Source: Hsuehochloa calcarea (Eukaryota > Streptophyta > Magnoliopsida > Poales > Poaceae). Taken from it: a DNA stretch of 64,000 bases. The notes beneath the pieces are model-generated. The model saw nothing but the letters and a program-made list of their open reading frames with translations, made no database searches and was not told where the DNA came from. Position 1 is the stretch's first letter. Every line of letters begins with the position of its first letter. The position numbers and the translations under genes are program-made. Positions 56,509 to 64,000 of the stretch are shown piece by piece. The stretch lies in NCBI GenBank assembly GCA_036346395.1, contig CM070594.1, positions 27,189,385 to 27,253,384 on the forward strand, in the 5' to 3' direction.

Positions 56509-58889
56509 TCACAAGTTGGTGGATTTCGTACAATTGTCGAATATGTTGTATAGTTGGAAGATCGTTAATTCGAACATTGTGTGGTTGGATGGACTACTTT
56601 GATTATAAAAGAGGCTAAGTTACATTGAGTTTAAAAGTATTTTTATGTGGTAGAAATTTCAGAAAAGAATTACTTTTACACTACAAAATGCTTTTAACTT
56701 TGAAAATTCATAACTAATTCATATGAACTCCAAATGAGTTGAACCAAGTTATTTTGGTCTTATAATTTTATTATATATTTAGATATGTAATTATTTTATT
56801 CACCACTATTCTACAAAATTGTGCCAAAAATTGGATTTTAGATGAATAGTAATCGAAGCCCATTTTTCAGTATTTTTTCAAAAATAGATGTTCAAACTAC
56901 CATAACTTTCACATACGAAATCCAAATTAAATAATTATTTCACCTAAATTCATATAAAATCATAATATATCTACTGTAAAAATTTCATTCATTTTTGAGA
57001 ACTTTGAATTTTTTATTTTTCTCGGTGTTCATTCGATATCGCTATTTCTATAGAGTCCGAGTTGTCGCAAATGAACGACTACGTATCTGAGAGTGAGAAA
57101 GTGAACTCCCAAGAAGGCAAGCATCATTTGAACTTTCTTTTGCATCCTATTTGATCCCAGTTTTGCTAAGTTAGTGCAATGATAGTTGCTTGCATGCTAT
57201 TTTGATAATGTCGCTATTTTTGTGTTGTGTAGATTAGTTATCTCCTATTCATTGAGGTTATCCTTGAATTATTCCAGTACCACATGCTTGAGTTAGTATG
57301 GTTGAAATATATTATTCGGGTTTGCTTAGCTATGCAAGTCTAGAACCGGTAGTTGATTGTCGGGAATAACCCGACAATTATGGGATAAACACAACTACCT
57401 TTATATGCTTTTGTTTCAGATCTTTGTATATGTTTTATGAGTTAAATTTTGTTATTTTAAATGAGCTTTTGGTCTGGACAAGTGATGGTGTCTTTGTGCA
57501 CGAGATTGGGTAAGTGTTTGACTTGTCTGGACAATTAAGGACCGAACTTTGGTAACATCTTTGATTCAAGTAAAACTCGTGCTACCACACGCAGTGTATG
57601 GGCACTGCTTGGTTAAGTAAGGGGTTGGTATTGTTGAGTTAATGACTGGTGGTGTGAGGACATATATGTGTTCCATCGCATATATGTTTCGTAGGGTGCC
57701 GATTGTAATCTTTTATTGTGTGGGTAACACTATTTAAGCTTTATCAATTGGTTGGTGTTCCGGCACAACTTGCGTGCCCATTTGGTTGGTTGGTGGTGTA
57801 ACCTACACTAAGTGGGATCATGTCGCGCATGGGCGATTCAACTCAATAATGTCAACTTGCTGAAAAATACTGAGTCTTGGTTTACCCGACCGGCATACCT
57901 TAGGAAGTATGCTATTTTCGGAGGCCTCTGGAGGCATACGAGCTAATCAAGTCATGTGGGTAAAGTAGTACACCCCTGCAGGGTATAAATCTATTCGAAT
58001 AGCCGTGTTCATGGTTATGGACGACCTCTTGAGTTACATGGTTGCTATTGTTAGTCTTGGAATTAAAATTTTATGGTTATAACGTGGTATTCGTCATGAA
58101 TGGGATGTTCATATATTTTGTTGTATCAAAGTGGACAACCACTTTGTTATTTCTATGATTTATTTGTTATTCAATTTAGTACTTATTCACATGCTTTACT
58201 TCTACTTCAAATCTGATTTCGAAATGGCACTTGAAAAACTAGTATGTGTAGGTTGTAAATTGTTGCGTCTCTTTTGCAAAACTAAGCCAATATGAGCCAT
58301 CATTTGGAACAACCTCTAGCATAACTAATTTTACTTTGTGTAAGACTTGTGAGTACACTTGTACTCAGCCAGATTTTTGCTGGCCTTTTCAGGTGAGGAC
58401 GACTTCGAGACCGTTGAGCTCGTCATTGTCGATTTAGGCGACATTGACGAATAGTGTTATTATCTAACCCCCAGTCGGTTGCCTTGGGTTATAGGGCATA
58501 CCATGTTGGACCTTTTGATTTATTTATCTTGCTTCCGCTGTTATTTATCACTCTTATTTAAATTTGGCCGGTCGGCCGTTATGTAATAGTTGTAGACTTA
58601 ACTATTATGTTGTATGTCTTTTGGATTGTTAAGGTACGATGTTGTATGGATGTGATCAACGTTGAATGGGAGTATGAGCATATTGGTCGTTGATCCTGGG
58701 AGCCAACACGGCCTCATACTCACTGTTATGAATCTCACTTTAACTTGTCTAAGCATTGGCTTTGACCATTTGGAGAACCGATAATCATGTAGTGCTTGCA
58801 GAGGAGCAGCGCGCATGATCACCGGGGCTCTAGTTTCGGTCGGGCTCCTCACTTGGATGGAGTTAAGGTAGAATTCATTTACTTGAGGC

Positions 58890-58944
58890 CCAGGGTTATT
58901 TTCTTAAGACCAGGTAAACCTCGGTCTTACGAAAATAACCCGGG
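58890..58944. repeat. Inverted repeat near the 3' end of LTR-C
   Basis: Arms CCAGGGTTATTTTCTTAAGA(CC) and GGTCTTACGAAAATAACCCG(GG) are 22 bases each, 20 pairing, with an 11-base loop, ending 10 bases before the LTR terminus. It may help 3' end formation. Confidence 0.8.
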
Positions 58945-58959
58945 GGTCCTCACAAATAT

Positions 58960-61900
58960 GAATCAGAGTTTATTACAAAAGGGGGGCCTGGGGATAAATA
59001 AAATAACACAGCGGAAAACAAAAGTAGTAGACCACACGATGCGCCACAAGCAATCGTCTAGAAGCGTAGTCCTAAACGTTTGGATCCTCACCGTCTGGAT
59101 ATAAGTCTTCTCCTGAATAAATATTATTCAGCAAGAGTGAGCACAACTTCTGTGCTCACAAGTTACACTCAATAGAGAAACATGATGTATGCATAAGTAA
59201 ACAAATGAGGATGATAGGGTTTATTTGCGATAAAGAACATTTTTAGTTTTAAATAACCAATTTTACCACAAGGATTTACAATCCTAAAATTATTTAGTAA
59301 AATCATTTTAAAACCAAAAACAAAGTCTAACTTAGAGTGTTTTTGCTCAGCATGTCCATGACCGTGGACACGGCTATTCGAATAGTTTTACACTCTACAG
59401 AGGGGGTACAACTTTATCCACATGAGATAATTTGCCCGTTATGTCGGCCAATGCACACTTTCTTAAGCGTGTGACTAGGCAATTATCACAAGGTTTCCAA
59501 TGTTCTACCTCACTACTAATACACCCGCTAAGGATTCACTTCCATTGGGCTAACCACCTGCCGGAAGTCCCTCTTGCGCCAAGTGGGAATAATGTTTATC
59601 CAACACCCACACAACAAGAATGGGACACATAATAGTGAGGTATGATAAGTTGATAAGCCTAGTTCTGTGCATACATAACATGTGGTAGTACAGGTAGAGT
59701 TTTGCAAGATGCGGCTCAAAGGCCGGTACTTAATTGACTTGGGCGACTTCCAAAATTAACCCTTGGGCCACAATCCTACCCGGATAAAGCCCGTGCATAA
59801 ACCTACACCCACCAGCTGTCCATTCCACCCAAGTCCAAACTCATTTCTTTATTTTTATTTTTCAAAGATATTTGCAAAAATCCACCATGACAAAACAATG
59901 TCATAGCCTTTTAATCAAAACTTGCTATTTGGCTAAATTCCCCAAAATCAAATATTTGTGATATAAGCAATGTCTAAGCATACCTTTATTTTCAAATTTT
60001 TATTTGACTAAGGTGACAAGGAAATGATGATTCAACATACAATATTGGTTATACAAAGGAACTGGATTAACTGGGAAATTAAAACAAGAATTTAAAATAA
60101 TTGAATAAAATTACGCATTCAATAGTACTTTAAAAACAAAATTAAATAACTTTAAAATACTGGGATCAATATGATCAATGGTATAACTTACCTTGCTCCA
60201 AGTCTTGGTATTCTACACTTCAGATGGATCGTGCTCTCCGGAGTCGTCAAAATCTATACACGAAAATAAGTCAAATTCAAATAAATTCAAATGATATAAA
60301 AATAAATTCAAATGAATATTCAAATTAACTCCAAATAAAATAATTTTAGTCTTTGTTAGATAGATCTTGAATTTATACAAATTTAGAAATTTGATTCACC
60401 CAAATCGGAGTTTGTATGAAGAAATACAAGCTCATGGATGTTTAAAACTAAAGAAAATACTAAAATCAGATTTTATTACTTTTCTGAATTATTTTTCTTG
60501 AGAAAAAATTGAATTATTGCACAAGCTGACATCAGCATACAGAAATTCTGAATTTCGGATGAATTATTTTTCTATTGGAAATTTGAATAAGTCACTGACA
60601 TGCAGGCCCCACCGTCTTCGACTGGGTCCACGAAACGGTCAAAGTCCACGGTAGACTCGGCTCACGGAACAGTACGAAGGAGTGCGGGTGCTGGCGCTAG
60701 CTGCTACGCTAGCGTCCACGCGGGCAGCCACGTCGGCACAGACGCTGAGATGGCGCTTACGCGTCTTCGCGGTGGCGGCATGTCGGCACCGGACGGGGGC
60801 GGCGCTCGGGTCCCAACGGTACCAGCGAACGGTGGCCCAATGAACGGCAGTGAGGTGCGCGCCAGAGAGAGGGAGTGACGGAGAGTCTAATGCGCTCACC
60901 CGAGTGGTCGAGGAGGACGGAGGCGACCGGCGGTGAGGAGGGAGCGGCGGAGCGATTCGGTTGTCGATGGCGAAGGCGTTCTGGTGGTCTCCTGGCGAAG
61001 TGAAGGTGCACACAAGGATCGCAGTGAAGCTGCGATGCTGATGATGCGGTCAGGGCAGTTGGAGCGGGATCGTTGGTGACGAAATCGGCGAAGAACCGAG
61101 CTTTGGGGATCGTCGAAGAAACTCGAATTGCGAGCGCTAGAGAGAGACTAGAGCAAGGAGAGCTGGGGCGCTAGGTGGAGGAGACGAATGCGCACCCAGG
61201 GTTACCCTTTATAGGGCGAGGGGAGGCGAGAGGCGGAGATCGTGCGCGGAGGTCACGGCGGCGATGGCAAACGCCCGGTGTAAATGTGCACGTTTAAGAG
61301 ATGAAACGGTCGGGAATGACTGCAGTGGCAACTGAGGATTTGAATGCGCACTAAATCACGAAGAAACCGGGAGTGAAATGCGGAATTGAAAGCTTCAGCT
61401 CGAGCGCTAAGGACGGTGAAGTGCGCAGTCGCGGGGAGGAAGAAAGAGAGGGAGACGATGACACTGTAGTGCGGTCCCTACCTGTCAGCAACAGCAAGAA
61501 AAGAACGGAGTGGATGGTGCTTGGCCGTTCGATTTAAATCGGACGGCCCATACTGATAAACTAATCGGACACGCCATACTGATAAACTGATCGGACACGC
61601 CATACTGATCGGCTGATCGGACGCGCCATACTGATCGACTGATCGGACAAGCTATACCGTTCGACTGATCGGACGCGCCATTAAGATCGGGCCGTTCAAT
61701 TTAGATCGGACGGTTCATGGCGATTGCGCACAGGAGAAATGGGCGAGAAAGCGTGGGCTGTCCGATTTAGATCGGACGGCCCGCACCGATCGCGCGCGTG
61801 GAAACAGCGGAGCGGTCACGAGGAACAGTGATGGGCTGGGAGAATTCGGCCCAGGTACTATGCGGGCGATTTTTAATTTCTTTTCTAATTTAAATAATTT

Positions 61901-62146
61901 TAGAAATCCAAAAGGATTTAGAAAATAACAATTAAATTCCAAAAATTATGAGAAAATTCACAGAAATTCTCTAAGGCATTTTGGATTTAAATAAGACATT
62001 TGCAACTTATTCTAGATAATAGATTTTGCAAATAAATTATTTTGGCTTTAAAATAATTAGGGAAAAGCTTTTTAAATTCTAGAAAAATTTCACAAAATAA
62101 TTTAAATTTTTATTTTCAAATGAAACTTGAATTTTGGGCTCCTTAC
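58960..62146 (-). mobile_element. Main body of LTR-D
   Basis: It continues the LTR begun at 44,119. It has AT-rich parts at 59,200-60,590 and 61,860-62,140 and a GC-rich interior at 60,600-61,850. Open frames in the GC-rich part (for example 60,600-60,878) have no domain. Confidence 0.75.
61530..61690. repeat. Tandem repeat, 26-bp period, in LTR-D
   Basis: Five units of the type CTGATCGGACACGCCATACT plus six bases, with exact 26-bp spacing for four of them. It is bordered by related ATCGGACGGCCC phrases that recur at 61,540, 61,705 and 61,770. Confidence 0.9.
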
Positions 62147-62874
62147 GTGTTCGTGTACATCGACGAGCACAAAGACATGATATGCCAACAGAATCCAAAC
62201 TAGTCGAGAGGTTTGGATCACGAGGCGTACAACCGTCGGTTCAACGAATGGTTAAAGGTGTGATTCACAGGGAGGTCATCAAGTGATGATACGCTGCTAT
62301 GGTTGGCAAAAGGGTCAAAATTTACAATTGTGACATGGCAAGGATATGACATAAATGGGTACACATTTTATATGACAGCTCAGGATAGGAGGAGCAGAGT
62401 CCAGAACAGCATTGTCCGCATAGATGCGTTTCACGAGCAGTTCAATACCGCCGAGGCACGTGGGTTGAACTCCTACTATGGTTCCTAGAGGAGATCTGGG
62501 AGCTCGACTACGTACTTTTCAAGATCCCCCTGTTTCGATGCCATTGGGTTAAACTTCCGCAGGGCGTGAAGGTCGACAAGTACGACGTCACTACTGAGGA
62601 CCTCAAATGTGACAGATATAAGGACGAACCATTCGTACTCGCTAAGAAAGTTGTTAAAGTTTTTTATGTAACGGACTCGAAAAATAAGAACCGCCACGTA
62701 GTTCTTCATGGAAAAAGAAGAATTGTCAGAGTTGAGAATGTCGTGGATGAGGAACAATATAATCAATTTGATGAGTTGCCTCCTTTCGGAGACGACATGA
62801 GGCTCGAGGAAGAACCAAGTGAAGAAGCTAGCTATATGCGCGTCGATCATCACAAAGGGCTATATTTTAATTAA
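62147..62874 (+). pseudogene. CACTA TNP2 C-terminal part, plus-strand arm
   Basis: It resumes the gene interrupted at 44,118: YIDEHKDMICQQNPN, RRFNEWLKV, then the DUF4216-type text TIVTWQGYDINGYTFYMTAQ, KVDKYDVTTEDLKCDRYKDE and HGKRRIVRVENVVDEEQYNQ, ending DHHKGLYFN with TAA at 62,872. Frame changes occur near 62,220 and 62,487. It is nearly identical to the minus-arm copy at 42,480-43,030, including the downstream untranslated region. Confidence 0.87.
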
Positions 62875-63079
62875 GAATATTTATTCCATTGTAATTTCAT
62901 GTTAACGTGGAATTGTCATGTGTTATGGACTTGTCATCTCTGATATTGATGTCACTGTGGACTTCATTGTAATGTGGAGTATCAAAATTGGTTTCACTTG
63001 ATTTGAAGTTGAGTTGTATTAGATATGAATTTTTTAAGACAAATGAATTTTCAGTCAAATGATTTGGAATTGTGTCAGG

Positions 63080-63530
63080 AAGTTATCATAGACGGTTCGT
63101 TTATGGAGCCGTCTGTGATAAGTCATCACATACAATTTCGTAACACAACCGTCTGTGATATGACACATCACATACGGTTCCGTTTTGAAACCGTCTGTGA
63201 TATAGTCCGTTTTGAAACCATCTGTGATATGACTATATCACAGACGGTTCTATTATGAAACCGTTTGTGATATGAGGGTTTAGAGTTTCTATGCTAAGTC
63301 ATCACAGACGGTTCCATAACAGAATCGTGTGTGATATGAAAATATCACAGGCGGTTTTATTATGGAACCGTCTGTGATATTTTCATATCACAAACGGTTC
63401 TGTTACGGAACCGCCTGTGATGATTTCTCACAGAAACCCTATACAACATATGACAGATGGTTCTACTATGGAACCGTCTGTGATGACTTATCATAGACGG
63501 TTCTATAGTGGAACCGTATGTGATATTCCT
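63080..63530. repeat. Internal subterminal-type repeat cluster, plus-strand arm
   Basis: Roughly fifteen ATCACAGACGGTTC-type motifs in alternating orientation lie between the TNP2 end and the leader. They correspond in mirror image to 40,036-40,362 plus 42,229-42,285, with no nested element. Confidence 0.9.
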
Positions 63531-63805
63531 TTATTTAAGAGCAATCGATAGGGTTTGAGCACCCTTAACTCGTCACTCTCCTTACTCTCGCCCCTTCACC
63601 TCCCCTGCGGTCGAAGCATCCTCCCCGACGCTGACCTACTACTCCCCCGCCTCCCCAACCCCGACGCCCCTGGTACTCCCGGCCTCCCTGACCCCGATGC
63701 CCCTGCTGTACTCCCCGCCTCCCCGACGCCCCTTCTCCGTGACCCCGACGCCCCCAACGCCCCTCTCGCTCCCGACACCCCTTCTCCCCGACGCCAACAC
63801 CCTAA
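63526..63805 (+). other. TATA-like box and C-rich leader exon, plus-strand arm TNP1
   Basis: TCCTTTATTTAAGAGC precedes GAGCACCCTTAACTCGTCAC and a run of CCCCGACGCC-like units, ending at donor CCTAAG/GTTAGAC. It is the mirror counterpart of 39,768-40,035. The open frame has no ATG (its first codon is TTG), so it is treated as an untranslated exon. Confidence 0.6.
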
Positions 63806-64000
63806 GGTTAGACTTTAAGTTGTGTAAGTATGAGTGTATGACAGTAGATCCATTGGATTAGGTTGGTGTATGATGTTCAATATTGTAGATTAGTATATAT
63901 ATACATTTGATTAGCAAGCCAGCTAGCATGGATTAGCTTAGGTAAGTTGAGGGCTAATGGGGATTGTTAGTAAGTGTTTTACAGAGTAAGATGTTCAATA
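63806..64000 (+). other. Start of TNP1 first intron, plus-strand arm
   Basis: It is reverse-complementary to about 39,590-39,770 with a few differences (for example GATCCATTGGATTAGGTTG). The arm continues past the window, where TNP1 and Ulp1 exons are predicted. Confidence 0.65.

Larger units (their letters stand above)
44238..58954 (+). mobile_element. Solo gypsy-type LTR (LTR-C), plus orientation, TSD AATAT
   Basis: It starts TGTAACATCCTGATTTTC and ends GGGGGTCCTCACA. The perfect duplication AATAT flanks it (44,233-44,237 and 58,955-58,959). The tail (57,060-58,900) parallels gypsy-1's LTR: CGAATAGCCGTGTTCATGG, GTGAGTACACTTGTACTCAG and CCCAGTCGGTTGCCTTGGG each have counterparts at 4,300-4,720. 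The third CACTA copy is inserted in its middle. Confidence 0.85.
44119..62146 (-). mobile_element. Solo gypsy-type LTR (LTR-D), minus orientation, with nested insertion
   Basis: In plus coordinates it begins TGTCGAACCCGGAAACG and ends TTGGGCTCCTTAC (minus-strand start GTAAGGAGCCC, a decayed TGTAACATCCC). Flanking TTGTT (44,114-44,118) and GTGTT (62,147-62,151) form a near-perfect 5-bp duplication. Removing it makes TNP2 continuous. It is interrupted at 44,238 by another LTR and resumes at 58,960. Shared landmarks with LTR-F include TCCATGACCGTGGACACGG at 59,352. Its own length is about 3.3 kb. Confidence 0.8.

Noticed and set aside
56560..56640. Helitron 3' end (CTAAG near 56,620) explaining copy A without termini
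   Set aside because: No CTRR followed by T, no GC hairpin just upstream, and no matching TC start.
58885..58960. Two LTRs meeting tail to tail
   Set aside because: The AATAT target duplication places the LTR-C end at 58,954, so the inverted sequence is an internal hairpin of one LTR.
60600..61013. Overlapping open frames on both strands
   Set aside because: Inside the GC-rich interior of LTR-D, no motifs.
63555..63818. Conserved 80-90 codon protein in CACTA leaders (also 39,768-40,010)
   Set aside because: No ATG start, Pro/Asp repeats from CCCGACGCC units, and a splice donor at the end. Better explained as an untranslated leader exon.

Overview
This window is plant nuclear DNA, most likely from a grass (Poaceae). 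It holds one recognisable host gene, a wall-associated-kinase (WAK) receptor, in a dense nest of transposable elements. Grass origin is inferred from the WAK type, the gypsy and copia LTR styles, GC-rich LTR interiors, and CACTA elements that encode TNP2 plus a TNP1/Ulp1-like protein. The species cannot be told from sequence alone.

Layout. 1-12,572: LTR pieces, a 335-bp MITE with a 9-bp target duplication, a truncated gypsy element (LTR 1,881-4,991), and a non-autonomous LTR retrotransposon (6,321-11,300) that carries gag and an unknown second ORF but no reverse transcriptase. 12,573-16,374: the WAK locus on the minus strand. Its EGF/linker region and splice donor appear deleted, so it is probably broken. 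16,375-18,076: a solo copia LTR. 18,082-20,267: a decayed Mutator-like (MULE) transposase. 20,268-23,380: fragments of two LTRs.

23,381 to the right edge is a stratified CACTA/LTR nest. A minus-strand CACTA arm runs from a terminus at 23,381 to 44,008 (3' repeats, Ulp1 exons, TNP1 exons, internal subterminal-type repeats, TNP2 C-terminal half). At 44,008/44,009 it meets, head to head, a plus-strand arm of the same family (44,009-44,118 and 62,147 to beyond 64,000). The minus arm is split by a solo gypsy-type LTR (25,414-37,264), which itself contains a Tekay-like gypsy element (27,952-34,383), a 250-bp solo LTR and another gypsy fragment. The minus arm also contains a small intact-ended CACTA element (40,363-42,228, TSD CGT) inserted in one of the host's repeat motifs. 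The plus arm is split by a minus-oriented solo LTR (44,119-62,146). That LTR contains a plus-oriented solo LTR (44,238-58,954, TSD AATAT), which contains a third CACTA copy (about 47,110-56,508).

How the parts relate. Three CACTA copies share one order: TNP2, then a cluster of CACAGACGGTTC-type inverted repeats, then a C-rich leader, then TNP1/Ulp1. The repeat cluster therefore sits between the two genes as well as at the element's end. Every transposon gene here is damaged. The least damaged protein-coding stretches are ORF2 of the non-autonomous retrotransposon, the WAK ectodomain and the WAK kinase domain. I saw no tRNA or rRNA genes.
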